From NCBI GenBank assembly GCA_010092695.1, contig JAADJJ010000001.1:372001-436000 (forward strand): a stretch of 64,000 nucleotides of DNA, written 5' to 3'. Of the stretch, positions 1-8,977 are shown in pieces (positions within the stretch are counted from its first letter, which is position 1; every line of letters starts with the position of its first letter). A program made the translations under genes and the position numbers. The stretch is from Enterobacteriaceae bacterium 4M9. Its GTDB lineage: Bacteria > Pseudomonadota > Gammaproteobacteria > Enterobacterales > Enterobacteriaceae. Under the pieces are notes generated by a model, which worked only from the letters and a program-made list of their open reading frames with translations, searched no databases and was not told where the DNA came from.

Positions 1-471
1 ACCGCCAGTACCAACGCCGCGCCAGTTCTGAGCCAGACCGTGGGCACTGCCGCCTGGCAGCAGGCGCTGAGCCAGCAGATTTCAATGTTCACCCGCAACG
101 GCATTCACAATGCCGAGCTTCGCCTGCATCCGCAGGATTTGGGCGCATTACAGCTCAATATCCGTATGAACCAGGACCAGGCGCAGGTACATATCGTCTC
201 AGATAACCACCAGGTGCGTGCTGCACTGGAAGCCGCCATGCCGCAGCTGCGCACATCGCTTGCCGAGGCGGGCATTGAGCTTAGCCAGAGCAGCGTGAGT
301 GACGATAACACCGCACCGTGGCAGGAAGCTGCTTCACAGGCGAATAACGACGGCGAAAAGGGCCGCGGAAACGGTAAGGGCGACGATGGATTAGCGCAGG
401 AAGATGGCGAAAACAACGCCGTTGAGACGCGCACCGTGATGCGTCCAGGTGGCGTCGACACCTTTGCCTGA
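1..471 (+). CDS. fliK: FliK flagellar hook-length control protein, C-terminal part (cut by window edge)
   Basis: The open frame runs in from the left edge and stops with TGA at 469-471, so only the last 156 codons are visible. They form the FliK C-terminal domain (Flg_hook): the stretch with LHPQDLGALQL and VRAALEAAMPQLRTSLAEAG is the conserved core that contacts FlhB and triggers the switch from hook to filament export. A Gly/Asp/Glu-rich tail follows, as in enteric FliK. It lies 153 bp upstream of fliL on the same strand, the enteric arrangement. FliK acts as a secreted ruler during hook assembly. The N-terminal domain is outside the window, so total length is unknown. Confidence 0.95.
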   Translation, partial: TASTNAAPVLSQTVGTAAWQQALSQQISMFTRNGIHNAELRLHPQDLGALQLNIRMNQDQAQVHIVSDNHQVRAALEAAMPQLRTSLAEAGIELSQSSVSDDNTAPWQEAASQANNDGEKGRGNGKGDDGLAQEDGENNAVETRTVMRPGGVDTFA

Positions 472-624
472 ACCCGTTTTAACGGTCGAGGTGGTGCCAT
501 TTTCTCGTGTTATTCGAACCATTGCTTCAGAAAATTGCTGCGATAATGTGCGCCATATTCCAGAGTCGTCGGTGACATCTACCGCGGCTCGGGCGCTAAT
601 GTTGTTAAAGGATCAAGAAATTCC

Positions 625-1113
625 ATGCCAAAGAAAAATTCAGCGGACGCGAAAAAAAGAGGTTCCCTCAGCGCTGTGCTGCTTGCCTGCGTTGCTCTGG
701 GTGCCTGCGCCGTTGCCGGTTACACCTGGTATGAGCTGAAACACGTTAAAACCCAGATTGCGGCAGGCAGTGAAGGGCAACCGGTAGCGGCAAGCCAGAT
801 CCCGCTATATATGCCGCTGGAAACCTTTACCGTCAGCCTCAAGCCGACGGACGAAGACGCAGACCGTGTGCTGTATATCGGCCTGACGCTGCGTCTGCGT
901 GATGAGCCTTCGCGCGAGCTGCTGGAAGAGTTTTTACCAGAAATTCGCAGCCGCCTGCTGGTGCTGCTGTCTCAGCAGACGGCAGAAACACTGGCCACTA
1001 ACGCGGGTAAAACGGCGTTGGTTGAACAGATTAAAGAAGAGCTGAACAAACCTATTGGCCACCGCTCAGCAGTGGTGACTGACGTGTTGTATAACGCCTT
1101 TATACTGCGGTAA
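625..1113 (+). CDS. fliL: FliL, flagellar basal body-associated protein
   Basis: A 162-residue protein, slightly longer than the E. coli FliL. A Lys/Arg-rich cytoplasmic start is followed by one membrane segment at about residues 14-36. The periplasmic domain contains the family stretch PLYMPLETFTVSL and a C-terminal region ending in LYNAFILR. FliL surrounds the stator units at the basal body and supports torque and swarming. An AAAGGA element lies about 13 bases before the ATG. It opens the fliLMNOPQR gene run; the 153-bp gap after fliK is where enteric bacteria carry a class 2 promoter, but I could not define FlhDC boxes there. The neighbours and N-terminal anchor make the call secure. Confidence 0.95.
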   Translation: MPKKNSADAKKRGSLSAVLLACVALGACAVAGYTWYELKHVKTQIAAGSEGQPVAASQIPLYMPLETFTVSLKPTDEDADRVLYIGLTLRLRDEPSRELLEEFLPEIRSRLLVLLSQQTAETLATNAGKTALVEQIKEELNKPIGHRSAVVTDVLYNAFILR

Positions 1114-1118
1114 ATCAC

Positions 1119-2132
1119 ATGTCTGACAGTATCTTATCCCAGGCCGAAATAGACCGTCTGCTCAACGGCGGCAATGGCGCAGAAAGTGAGCCAGCAGCAG
1201 AAGCCGCGCTGCCGGGCGATAACGTAACGCCTTACGACCCTAATACGCAGCGTCGCGTGGTGCGCGAGCGTCTCCAGTCGCTGGAGATTATCAACGAGCG
1301 CTTTGCCCGTCAGTTCCGTATTGGTCTGTTCAACCTGCTGCGCCGCAGCCCGGATGTGACAGTCGGGAACATTAAGATCCAGCCATACCATGAGTTTGCG
1401 CGCAACTTGCCGGTGCCAACCAACCTGAACCTGGTGCACCTCAATCCGCTGCGCGGCACCTCGCTGTTCGTGTTTTCACCGAACCTGGTCTTTATCGCGG
1501 TAGATAACCTGTTTGGTGGCGATGGCCGCTTCCCAACCAAAGTGGAAGGGCGCGAATTTACGCCGACCGAACAGCGCATTATTAAGCGCATCCTGAACAT
1601 GGCGCTGGACGCATACAGTGAAGCGTGGAGCACTATTTATAAGCTCGATGTGGAATACGTGCGTGCCGAGATACAGGTGAAATTTACCAACATCACCACC
1701 TCGCCAAACGACATCGTGGTCACAACGCCGTTTTATGTGGAAATTGGCGCGCAAAGTGGTGAATTCGATATTTGTATTCCCTTCAGCATGATTGAGCCGC
1801 TAAGGGAGCTGCTGACCAGCCCACCGCTGGAGAACTCACGCCAGGAAGACGAAAAATGGCGCGATGTGCTGGCATCCCAGGTGAAAGCGTCTGAGCTGGA
1901 ACTGGTGGCGAACTTTGCCCAGATCCCGACGCGCTTATCGAAGGTACTGAAGCTTCAGAAAGGCGACATTATCCCGATTGATGCCCCGGAAAAAACCGAG
2001 GTGACAGTCGATGATGTGCCGGTGCTTTCGGGTAAATACGGCAGCCAGAATGGCCAATACGCTCTGAAGGTGGAGCATCTGTTTAACTCTGCATTACAGT
2101 CCCTGAACGACGAGGAATTACCCCATGAATGA
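1119..2132 (+). CDS. fliM: FliM, flagellar motor switch protein
   Basis: A 337-residue protein of normal FliM length. It begins with the conserved CheY-P-binding peptide (SILSQAEIDRLLNGG at residues 4-18). The CheC-like middle domain includes the GGDGR signature (about residues 134-138), and a C-terminal SpoA/FliN-like domain follows from about residue 250. FliM forms the C-ring between FliG and FliN and receives CheY-P, which sets rotation direction. The start is 5 bases after fliL and has only a weak ribosome site, which suggests translational coupling. The end overlaps fliN by 8 bases. The target peptide matches the cheY gene present on the other strand of this window. Confidence 0.97.
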   Translation: MSDSILSQAEIDRLLNGGNGAESEPAAEAALPGDNVTPYDPNTQRRVVRERLQSLEIINERFARQFRIGLFNLLRRSPDVTVGNIKIQPYHEFARNLPVPTNLNLVHLNPLRGTSLFVFSPNLVFIAVDNLFGGDGRFPTKVEGREFTPTEQRIIKRILNMALDAYSEAWSTIYKLDVEYVRAEIQVKFTNITTSPNDIVVTTPFYVEIGAQSGEFDICIPFSMIEPLRELLTSPPLENSRQEDEKWRDVLASQVKASELELVANFAQIPTRLSKVLKLQKGDIIPIDAPEKTEVTVDDVPVLSGKYGSQNGQYALKVEHLFNSALQSLNDEELPHE

Positions 2133-2529
2133 TACCCAACAGCCGTCCAGCCCGGAAAAGGAGTCTGTGGACGATCTTTGGGGCGATGCGATGAGCGAGC
2201 AGCTTACCGCTGAAAGCAGCGCCGTTTTCCAGGCCCTGGATAAAGAAACGCCGCAGGTTAACCTGTCTGCCGATCTCGACCTGATTCTTGATATTCCGGT
2301 CAAAATGACGGTAGAACTGGGTCGCACCAAAATGACCATTAAAGAGCTGCTGCGCCTGAGTCAGGGTTCCGTCGTTTCGCTTGATGGGCTTGCCGGTGAA
2401 CCGCTGGATATCCTGATTAACGGCTACCTGATTGCCCAGGGCGAAGTGGTGGTGGTGTCCGATAAGTTCGGTATCCGCATCACCGATATCATCACGCCGT
2501 CCGAGCGCATGCGCCGTCTGAGCCGCTGA
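2125..2529 (+). CDS. fliN: FliN, flagellar motor switch protein
   Basis: A 134-residue protein, the usual FliN size. An acidic, variable N-terminus (about 50 residues) is followed by a SpoA domain. Conserved stretches are ILDIPVKMTVELGRTKMTI, VVSLDGLAGEPLDI and the C-terminal GIRITDII. FliN forms the bottom of the C-ring with FliM and docks FliH and the export ATPase complex. It overlaps the end of fliM by 8 bases and shares one base with the start of fliO (TGATG), so translation is coupled. Confidence 0.97.
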   Translation: MNDTQQPSSPEKESVDDLWGDAMSEQLTAESSAVFQALDKETPQVNLSADLDLILDIPVKMTVELGRTKMTIKELLRLSQGSVVSLDGLAGEPLDILINGYLIAQGEVVVVSDKFGIRITDIITPSERMRRLSR

Positions 2530-2939
2530 TGAAAACGCACGTTTCTGTTCCAGGCGCACCGACTGCGGGCGCGCCCGTCGTCACGCCGGGGTCGGTGATG
2601 GTAAATGTCGGCGGTGCGCTGGTGTTTATCCTGCTGTTTATTCTCGCCATTGCCTGGCTTGCGCGGAAGTTTAATCTGACGTCGCTTAAACATCCGGGTA
2701 ATCGTCTGCTGAGCGTAAAAAGCCAGTGCTCGCTGGGACAGAAAGCGCAGGTTGCCGTGGTTGAGATTGACGGCAAATGGCTGGTACTGGGCGTGACCGC
2801 GGAGCAGGTGACGCACCTGCACACGCTGGACGCACGTCCGGACGAGGTTGAGCCCACAACAGGGAAGCCCGCTGTAGATTTTCAGGCGGCGCTGGGGGCA
2901 CTGTTGAAGAAGGGTCGTAAACCGGAGTCATCGAAATGA
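2529..2939 (+). CDS. fliO: FliO, flagellar export-gate assembly protein
   Basis: A 136-residue protein with a short periplasmic N-terminus, one membrane segment at about residues 24-46 (rich in Val, Leu, Phe, Ile) and a cytoplasmic FliO domain. The domain contains LLSVKSQCSLGQKAQVAVVE and WLVLGVT, typical of the family. FliO is a scaffold for assembly of the FliP pore complex and is not part of the finished gate. It starts at the TGATG overlap with fliN and ends in a 4-base overlap with fliP. Confidence 0.95.
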   Translation: MKTHVSVPGAPTAGAPVVTPGSVMVNVGGALVFILLFILAIAWLARKFNLTSLKHPGNRLLSVKSQCSLGQKAQVAVVEIDGKWLVLGVTAEQVTHLHTLDARPDEVEPTTGKPAVDFQAALGALLKKGRKPESSK

Positions 2940-3712
2940 GTTTCACACTGGGCGCTGCCGCCCGCCGCCTTGCTTCGCCAACGTTCTTGTGTGCGCTGGC
3001 AGCTATCCTGCTGCCTGCCCAGGCAGCGTTTGCGGCCGACGCAGGCCTCATAATCAGTAAACCGCTGCCCGGCGGTGGAGAAAGCTGGTCGCTGCCGGTG
3101 CAGACGCTGGTGCTGCTCACCTCGCTAACCTTCCTGCCTGCGGTTCTGCTGATGATGACCGGTTTTACCCGCATCATCATTGTACTGGGCTTGCTGCGTA
3201 ACGCACTCGGTACGGCGTCGTCGCCGCCCAACCAGGTGCTGCTGGGGCTGGCGCTGTTTCTGACATTCTTCGTGATGTCGCCGGTGTTCGACAAAGTGTA
3301 CCAGGACGCGTATCTGCCGCTGTCTGAAGACAAAATCAATATGGAAACGGCGCTGGAGCGTGCGGCAAGTCCGCTGCGTGAGTTCATGCTCAACCAGACC
3401 CGTGAAACCGACCTTGCACTCTATTCTCGCCTTGCCAAAGAAGAGGCGTTTGAAAGCCCGGACGATGTGCCAATGCGCATTTTGCTGCCGGCGTTCGTGA
3501 CAAGCGAACTGAAAACCGCGTTCCAGATAGGCTTTACCATCTTTATCCCGTTTCTGATTATCGACCTGGTGGTCGCAAGCGTGCTGATGGCGCTCGGTAT
3601 GATGATGGTGCCGCCAGCCAACATTGCGTTGCCCTTTAAGCTTATGCTGTTTGTCCTGGTTGACGGCTGGCAGTTGCTCACCGGCTCGCTTGCACAAAGC
3701 TTCTTCAGTTAA
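2936..3712 (+). CDS. fliP: FliP, flagellar type III export gate protein
   Basis: A 258-residue protein with a cleavable signal peptide (about residues 1-33, ending AAFA/AD), as is usual for FliP. Membrane segments follow at roughly 45-85, 90-110, 190-220 and 225-250. Conserved FliP stretches are TSLTFLPAVLLMMTGFTRI and the C-terminal MVPP and LPFKLMLFVLVDGW motifs. FliP, with FliQ and FliR, forms the helical channel of the export gate. The start overlaps fliO (ATGA). fliQ follows 12 bases after the stop. Confidence 0.97.
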   Translation: MSFTLGAAARRLASPTFLCALAAILLPAQAAFAADAGLIISKPLPGGGESWSLPVQTLVLLTSLTFLPAVLLMMTGFTRIIIVLGLLRNALGTASSPPNQVLLGLALFLTFFVMSPVFDKVYQDAYLPLSEDKINMETALERAASPLREFMLNQTRETDLALYSRLAKEEAFESPDDVPMRILLPAFVTSELKTAFQIGFTIFIPFLIIDLVVASVLMALGMMMVPPANIALPFKLMLFVLVDGWQLLTGSLAQSFFS

Positions 3713-3724
3713 CGAGGAATTACC

Positions 3725-3994
3725 ATGACTCCTGAAAGCGTAATGGCGCTTGGCTACCAGGCCATGCGTATCGGCCTCTCTATGGCTGCGCCCATGCTGA
3801 TTGCGGCCCTGCTGACCGGTCTTATTGTCAGTATTTTGCAGGCCTCGACCCAGATTAACGAAATGACCCTGTCATTTATCCCGAAAATCCTGGCCGTGAC
3901 CCTGACTGTGGTCTGCGCCGGTCCGACGCTGCTCAATATGTTCCTGGATTACATGCGCACGCTCTTTAACAGCCTGCCGTATATCATCGGCTGA
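3725..3994 (+). CDS. fliQ: FliQ, flagellar type III export gate protein
   Basis: An 89-residue protein with two membrane helices (about 15-40 and 50-75), the invariant FliQ layout. Conserved motifs are LLTGLIVSILQASTQINE and LSFIPKI. Four FliQ copies wrap around the FliP/FliR core of the export channel. A good ribosome site (GAGGA) precedes the ATG. The stop is one base before the fliR ATG. Confidence 0.97.
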   Translation: MTPESVMALGYQAMRIGLSMAAPMLIAALLTGLIVSILQASTQINEMTLSFIPKILAVTLTVVCAGPTLLNMFLDYMRTLFNSLPYIIG

Positions 3995-3995
3995 C

Positions 3996-4775
3996 ATGTA
4001 CGATATCGATATCTCGCAGGTGAACATGCTGTTAAGCCATTATTTCTGGCCCAGCGTGCGCGTGCTGGCGCTATTTATGACAGCACCCATCATCAGCGAG
4101 AAGCAAATCACCAACCGCGTGAAAATTGGTCTGGCGCTGCTGATTGCCTTCTTGCTGGCGCCGACGCTGCCGCCGGTGCATATCGATATCGTGACCGTGA
4201 CTGGCCTGTGGGTGGGTCTGCAACAGATTGTGATTGGCGCGGCAATCGGCGTGACCATGCAGTTTATTTTTGCCGCGGTGCGTAACGCCGGTGAGATTAT
4301 CGGCCTGCAAATGGGCCTGTCGTTTGCGACCTTCTTTGACCCCTCCGGCGGGCCGAACATGCCGGTGATGGCGCGCATTATCAACGTGCTGATGGTGCTG
4401 CTGTTCCTCGCCTTTAACGGTCATTTGTGGATGATTTCCATCCTTGCCGACAGCTTTACCGTTATCCCTGTCGACCCTGAGCCGCTGCACGGCCTGGGCT
4501 TCCTCGCCATTGTCAAAACCGGCGGGATTATCTTCTCCCACGGGCTAATGCTGGGCTTGCCCATCATTACGCTTCTACTGACGCTCAACATCACGCTCGG
4601 CCTGCTCAACCGCCTGACGCCGCAGCTCTCTATCTTTGTGGTGGGCTTCCCGCTCACGCTCACCATCGGCATGGTGGCGATGTCGCTTCTGATGTACACC
4701 CTGGCCCCGTTCGCGGAATACCTGATTCAGGACGTGTTCCAGCGCCTGTCGCTGATTATGGGCGATATGGGATAA
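3996..4775 (+). CDS. fliR: FliR, flagellar type III export gate protein
   Basis: A 259-residue protein with six or more predicted membrane segments, equal in size to enteric FliR. The family stretches PIISEKQITNRVKIGLA, GLQMGLSFATFFDPSGG and LNRLTPQLSIFVVGFPLT are all visible. FliR completes the FliPQR channel and contacts FlhB. It is the last gene of the fliL-R run. In E. coli rcsA lies just beyond; no rcsA is seen here, and the next gene is an unrelated membrane protein 397 bp away. Confidence 0.97.
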   Translation: MYDIDISQVNMLLSHYFWPSVRVLALFMTAPIISEKQITNRVKIGLALLIAFLLAPTLPPVHIDIVTVTGLWVGLQQIVIGAAIGVTMQFIFAAVRNAGEIIGLQMGLSFATFFDPSGGPNMPVMARIINVLMVLLFLAFNGHLWMISILADSFTVIPVDPEPLHGLGFLAIVKTGGIIFSHGLMLGLPIITLLLTLNITLGLLNRLTPQLSIFVVGFPLTLTIGMVAMSLLMYTLAPFAEYLIQDVFQRLSLIMGDMG

Positions 4776-5172
4776 AACGCCACTGACAGAGGTCGCAGCG
4801 CCCGATGGCGTGCGCGAGGATATATTCTGTTGTGCATTATCGCGCGCGCACGCTATTTCCTGTGCTCACGGCAGAAAATCACTTCTGTCTGCGCGTCCGT
4901 TGCGCCTGTTCCCGCCTGCTTTTTTGCGCAAACAGGCAAGGCAAGCAGCGGCGCTGGCGCCGCGTCGGGCAGCCCAGCGCAAGTACTCCAAAAAACGCTA
5001 TTTTGTTAAAATAAACCTCCGTCTTCTCATCAACAGTGAACATATTCCATTGCCTTTTGCGGATTTTTTGGTTGTTTCTTCATCAGCAGACTAATCTTAG
5101 AGACAGCGATCACGTATTGATACTGAGTCTGCGTGGGACGCACAACTATTCTGGTTCAAGGGAGAAGAAGAA
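4776..5172. other. Intergenic region after fliR
   Basis: 397 bp with no convincing gene. The left part is GC-rich with alternating CGCGCG runs; the right part, before the next gene, is AT-rich and probably holds that gene's promoter. I found no clear terminator for the fli operon and no sigma-28 consensus. Short open frames here lack ribosome sites and protein-like composition. Confidence 0.5.
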
Positions 5173-6207
5173 ATGGTTACTCACGATTCATATCCAAAAA
5201 GCCATTACGACGATGTCCACGTTGTTTCAGACCGCTTCCCGGTCAAACGCATTTCGTGGAGTGCGGTATTCGCGGGTGTGATTATCTCGATAGTCATTTA
5301 CTTATTGCTGCAACTGCTTGGTGTGGCGGTGGGTGCCAGTACGGTCGATCCGCTAAAGGAACAGAATCCGGTTGACGGCCTTGGCACGGGCGCGGCTATC
5401 TGGACCGGCGTCAGTATGCTGATTTCTGTTGCCGCCGGGGGCTATTTCAGCGGACGTCTGGCACCGCGCGAAGGCGCACTGCACGGGGTGTTGATGTTTG
5501 GTTTTAACACCATTGTCTGCCTGGTGCTGATGACTATGCTCGCCAACAGCGTGGTAACCGGTGCCGCCAATGTGGTCGGCGCTGGCCTGAAAACGGTCGG
5601 CTCTGGCATCAGCGCTGTCGCGCCCCAGGCAACACAGATGGTGAAAGAGCAGCTTAATGAGAACAACATCAATCTTGATGATCTGAAAAATGAGTTAACC
5701 ACCACGCTGCGCCAGACCGGTAAACCGGAATTGCAGCCTGAGCAGCTCCAGCAGCGGGCTGAAAACGAAGTGGATAACGCGCAAAACCAGGCAGCAAGCA
5801 CGGCAAAACATCCACAGACTGCCGATCAGGATATTGCGGGCTTTATTCAGGGGCTGATTAGCCGCAATGAGGCTGCTTTCCAGGCCGCCGATCGTAAGGC
5901 GCTGAAAAACATCATTAAAGCGCGTACCGGTAAATCGGATGCCGAAGCCGAGCAGATTGTGAACCAGACAGAAAAAAGCTACCAGGCGGCGCGAGCTAAA
6001 TATGAAGAGCTGAAAAAACAGGCGGAGCAAAAAGCACGTGAAGCTGCGGATAAAGCCGCTGCCGCCACGTCTAAAGCTGCCTGGTTTGCGTTCTTCTTAC
6101 TGATTATTGAAGCCGTCATTGCTGGCGTGATGGGTAAGGTGGGCCGTCGTACCCAGCCGTTGCCAGCGGTGACCACTGAGCGCGTGGACCCGGTAGACCG
6201 CGTATAA
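5173..6207 (+). CDS. Membrane protein of unknown function with central charged coiled region
   Basis: A 344-residue protein. The N-terminal third has about three hydrophobic segments (roughly residues 28-54, 72-92 and 100-135) rich in Gly and Ala. A long hydrophilic part (about 150-305) is rich in Gln, Glu, Lys and Ala with coiled-coil character (repeated KxxEQKAREAADKAA-type pattern). A single C-terminal membrane helix sits near 308-328. A ribosome site (GGAGAAG) lies 8 bases before the ATG. It stands alone between the fli operon and a terminator at 6231-6264. Proteins with this layout occur as uncharacterised membrane proteins in gammaproteobacteria; I cannot give a function. A stress-linked envelope role is only a guess. 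Confidence 0.75.
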   Translation: MVTHDSYPKSHYDDVHVVSDRFPVKRISWSAVFAGVIISIVIYLLLQLLGVAVGASTVDPLKEQNPVDGLGTGAAIWTGVSMLISVAAGGYFSGRLAPREGALHGVLMFGFNTIVCLVLMTMLANSVVTGAANVVGAGLKTVGSGISAVAPQATQMVKEQLNENNINLDDLKNELTTTLRQTGKPELQPEQLQQRAENEVDNAQNQAASTAKHPQTADQDIAGFIQGLISRNEAAFQAADRKALKNIIKARTGKSDAEAEQIVNQTEKSYQAARAKYEELKKQAEQKAREAADKAAAATSKAAWFAFFLLIIEAVIAGVMGKVGRRTQPLPAVTTERVDPVDRV

Positions 6208-6230
6208 CAGGGTCAACTCTCAGCAAAACA

Positions 6231-6264
6231 AAAGCCAGTCAGTGAAAACTGACTGGCTTTTTTT
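6231..6264 (+). terminator. Rho-independent terminator, possibly bidirectional
   Basis: A perfect 13-bp stem (6231-6243 with 6248-6260) and a GAAA loop, followed by seven Ts (6258-6264). It lies 24 bases after the membrane-protein gene. Read on the - strand it is followed by TTTTGTTTT, so it may also end flhE transcription arriving from the right. Confidence 0.92.
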
Positions 6265-6377
6265 GTGTCTGACCTTATGGGCAAGCACGTTCGCGGCACG
6301 GCGTAGAACGGTTAACGTCATCCCGCTGGGCAAGGTGTGACGTTATTGCTCGCACACTGTTTTCCACAGGCGGTGGG

Positions 6378-6872
6378 TCAGCGGTAATTCACCGTCAGAT
6401 GCTGGCTCACCACATTCACCGCCGGGCGCAGTGGTCCGCGCGCATTCACCGAATACATAAACTGAAAACTGTCGCCCGGCCTCATTGACTCTGGCAGATT
6501 GCGATGGCCCGCCAGCGCATCAAGCTTTACGCACTGCGCCTGGGTACACAGTTTTATCTCAAGTCCCGGCGGTGGAGGATTCAGGAGCCTGATTCGCCAG
6601 CTGATGCGGCTCACGCTTGCGGTAAGCGGCACCGGACCAGATGGCGAGAGCATTGGCCCGGTCATTATCTGGTTACCCACGCTGATAACGCCACCGCCGC
6701 TGTCGCGGCTCCAGGAGCCGCCCGAGGCCTGTGTGAGCAGCGGCAGGCCCAGCAGCAGCGCGAGCAACAGCGGGCGCGCGTACCCTGAAATGCGAGATGA
6801 CGTTATTGTGCCCCGTGGAGCAAAACGTATGCGTCCGGCGAGACGCCGTGATACAGCCAACACGCGGCGCAT
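6378..6872 (-). CDS. flhE: FlhE, periplasmic flagellar accessory protein
   Basis: 164 residues from the ATG that overlaps the flhA stop (TAATG). The mature domain carries the family features: a tryptophan-rich start (GGSWSRDSGGGV), SRISWRIRLLNPPPPGLEIKLC, two cysteines (CTQAQC) and the C-terminal LTVNYR. FlhE is periplasmic and limits proton leak through the export gate. Enteric FlhE is about 130 residues with an N-terminal signal peptide. Here the hydrophobic signal (ARPLLLALLLGLPLLTQA) begins only after about 34 Arg/Ser-rich residues. Either the real start is a non-ATG codon further in, or the protein has an unusually long n-region. It ends the flhBAE operon. Confidence 0.9.
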   Translation of the reverse strand: MRRVLAVSRRLAGRIRFAPRGTITSSRISGYARPLLLALLLGLPLLTQASGGSWSRDSGGGVISVGNQIMTGPMLSPSGPVPLTASVSRISWRIRLLNPPPPGLEIKLCTQAQCVKLDALAGHRNLPESMRPGDSFQFMYSVNARGPLRPAVNVVSQHLTVNYR

Positions 6873-8977
6873 TATTGCTGTCCTCCAACAATAGAGCTCA
6901 TGCGAATCGGGCGATGGTTGGAGATTTCCATATTCGACAACACCACCAGCTGCGGCATGGCGCGGCGCAGGAAGCGAGAGAGCATCAGGCGCAGCACATG
7001 GTTGACCAGCAGTACCGGCGGTGCACCCATTGCTTCCTGACGTTGCAGCGCACGTTCGGTCTGGATCATCAGGTTTTCGGCAATGCCTGGCTCCAGGCCG
7101 CTGCCGCTTTGCGCCGCCTGAATCAGAATGCGCTCAAGGCCAACATCAAGGCCAATCACCTGCATCTCGCCGTTGCCGGGGAACCACTGGTGCGTGATGG
7201 CGCGGCCAAGCTTCACACGCACCAGCGCGGTCAGCTCGTCCGGATCGGTCTGGCCCGGCGCATGTTCTGCCAGTGCTTCAATAATGGAGCGCATATCGCG
7301 AATAGACACGCGCTCGGAAAGCAGGTTCTGCAACACTTTATGCAGCACCGTCAGGCTGATGGTGCCCGGAATCAGGTCTTCCGTCAGCTTCGGCATATCT
7401 TTGGTGATGCGGTCGAGCAACTGCTGGGTTTCCTGGCGGCCAAACAGGTCGCTGGCGTTCATGGCAATCAGGTGGTTGAGATGGGTTGCCATTACGGTGC
7501 TGGCATCCACCACCGTGTAGCCCTGAACCTGCGCCTGTTCGCGCAGCACTTCGTCAATCCATACAGCTTCCAGGCCAAAGGCTGGTTCCTGGCACGGCTG
7601 GCCGTCGAGATCGCCAACGGCGTTGCCAGGGTTAATCGCCATCCAGCGTTCAGGCTGAGTTTCGCCGCTGCCGATTTCCACACCTTTGAGCAGGATGCGG
7701 TAATGGGTCGGCGTCAGGTCGAGGTTATCGCGAATATGTACCACCGGCGGCAGGAAGCCCATGTCCTGGGCAAACTTTTTACGGATGCCACGGATGCGGC
7801 CCAGCAGTTCGCCGCTCTGTGCGCCGTCAACCATAGGAATCAGGCGGTAGCCCACTTCAAGGCCGAGCATGTCTTCAAACTGCACGTCCTGCCAGGTGGC
7901 TTCACTGGCCTGAAGGGATTCTTTCTTAATCGGATCGCCGTCGGTTTTGCCGTCGGCGGTGGCACCGGGTTTTTTGCCCTCTTTGTCCTGCTCACCGCGC
8001 ATGTACCAGGCAAGACCCAGCAGACCGGCGGTAAAGAGCAGAAACACGAAGTTCGGCATGCCCGGAATCAAACCCAGCAGACCGATAACGCCTGCTGCCA
8101 GCACCATCACTTTCGGGTTGCTGAAAAGCTGGCTGAACATCTGGTCGCCAACGTTCTGCTCGTTGGACACACGGGTCACGATAACACCGGCGGCGGTAGA
8201 GATAATCAGCGCCGGGATCTGGGCCACCAGACCGTCACCGATAGCCAGCAGGACGTAGGTTTCGCCTGCCTGACCAAACGACATGCTGTGGCTCAGCATC
8301 CCCACCAGCAGACCGCCGATGATTTCAATCACCAGAATCAGGATGCCGGCGATGGCGTCACCGCGCACAAATTTACTCGCACCGTCCATTGAACCGTAGA
8401 AGTCAGATTCCTGGGTGACTTCGGTACGGCGGCGTTTCGCTTCGTCTTCGCCAATCAGGCCTGCGTTGAGGTCGGCGTCAATCGCCATCTGCTTACCAGG
8501 CATCCCGTCGAGGGTAAAGCGAGCGCCCACTTCAGCGATACGGCCTGCACCCTTGGTGATAACCATGAAGTTAATGACCACCAGGATGGCAAACACCACA
8601 ATACCGATAGCGAAGTTACCGCCTACGAGGAAGTGACCAAAGGCCTCCACCACGTGACCTGCCGCCGCCGAGCCGGTATGGCCTTCCATCAAAATGATAC
8701 GCGTGGACGCAACGTTTAGCGCAAGGCGCAGCAACGTCGAGAACAGCAGGATGGTCGGGAACGCCGCAAACTCCAGCGTGCGCTGGGTGAACATCGCCAC
8801 CATCAGGATCATCAACGACAGGACGATGTTAAAGGTAAAGAACAGGTCCAGCATAAAGGCAGGCAGCGGCAGGACCATCATGGCCAGAATCAGCATGATG
8901 AGCACAGGGCCTGCCAGTATTTGCCACTGGGTCTCTTTAAAGTTAGGTAAGCGTAGCTTCGTGGCGAGATTTGCCAT
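6872..8977 (-). CDS. flhA: FlhA, flagellar type III export apparatus protein
   Basis: A 701-residue protein, a few residues longer than E. coli FlhA. The N-terminal half has about eight membrane segments and the FHIPEP-family loop (KGAGRIAEVGARFTLDGMPGKQMAIDADLN, around residues 140-175). The C-terminal half is the cytoplasmic FlhA-C ring domain that receives substrate-chaperone complexes. FlhA drives proton-coupled flagellar export. Its start overlaps the flhB stop by one base and its stop overlaps the flhE start by one base, so the three genes are translationally coupled. Confidence 0.97.
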   Translation of the reverse strand: MANLATKLRLPNFKETQWQILAGPVLIMLILAMMVLPLPAFMLDLFFTFNIVLSLMILMVAMFTQRTLEFAAFPTILLFSTLLRLALNVASTRIILMEGHTGSAAAGHVVEAFGHFLVGGNFAIGIVVFAILVVINFMVITKGAGRIAEVGARFTLDGMPGKQMAIDADLNAGLIGEDEAKRRRTEVTQESDFYGSMDGASKFVRGDAIAGILILVIEIIGGLLVGMLSHSMSFGQAGETYVLLAIGDGLVAQIPALIISTAAGVIVTRVSNEQNVGDQMFSQLFSNPKVMVLAAGVIGLLGLIPGMPNFVFLLFTAGLLGLAWYMRGEQDKEGKKPGATADGKTDGDPIKKESLQASEATWQDVQFEDMLGLEVGYRLIPMVDGAQSGELLGRIRGIRKKFAQDMGFLPPVVHIRDNLDLTPTHYRILLKGVEIGSGETQPERWMAINPGNAVGDLDGQPCQEPAFGLEAVWIDEVLREQAQVQGYTVVDASTVMATHLNHLIAMNASDLFGRQETQQLLDRITKDMPKLTEDLIPGTISLTVLHKVLQNLLSERVSIRDMRSIIEALAEHAPGQTDPDELTALVRVKLGRAITHQWFPGNGEMQVIGLDVGLERILIQAAQSGSGLEPGIAENLMIQTERALQRQEAMGAPPVLLVNHVLRLMLSRFLRRAMPQLVVLSNMEISNHRPIRMSSIVGGQQ

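Noticed and set aside
6797..8392. 531-codon open frame on the + strand opposite flhA
   Set aside because: His/Gln/Ala-rich composition typical of the antisense of a GC-rich membrane-protein gene, no ribosome site, and fully covered by flhA.
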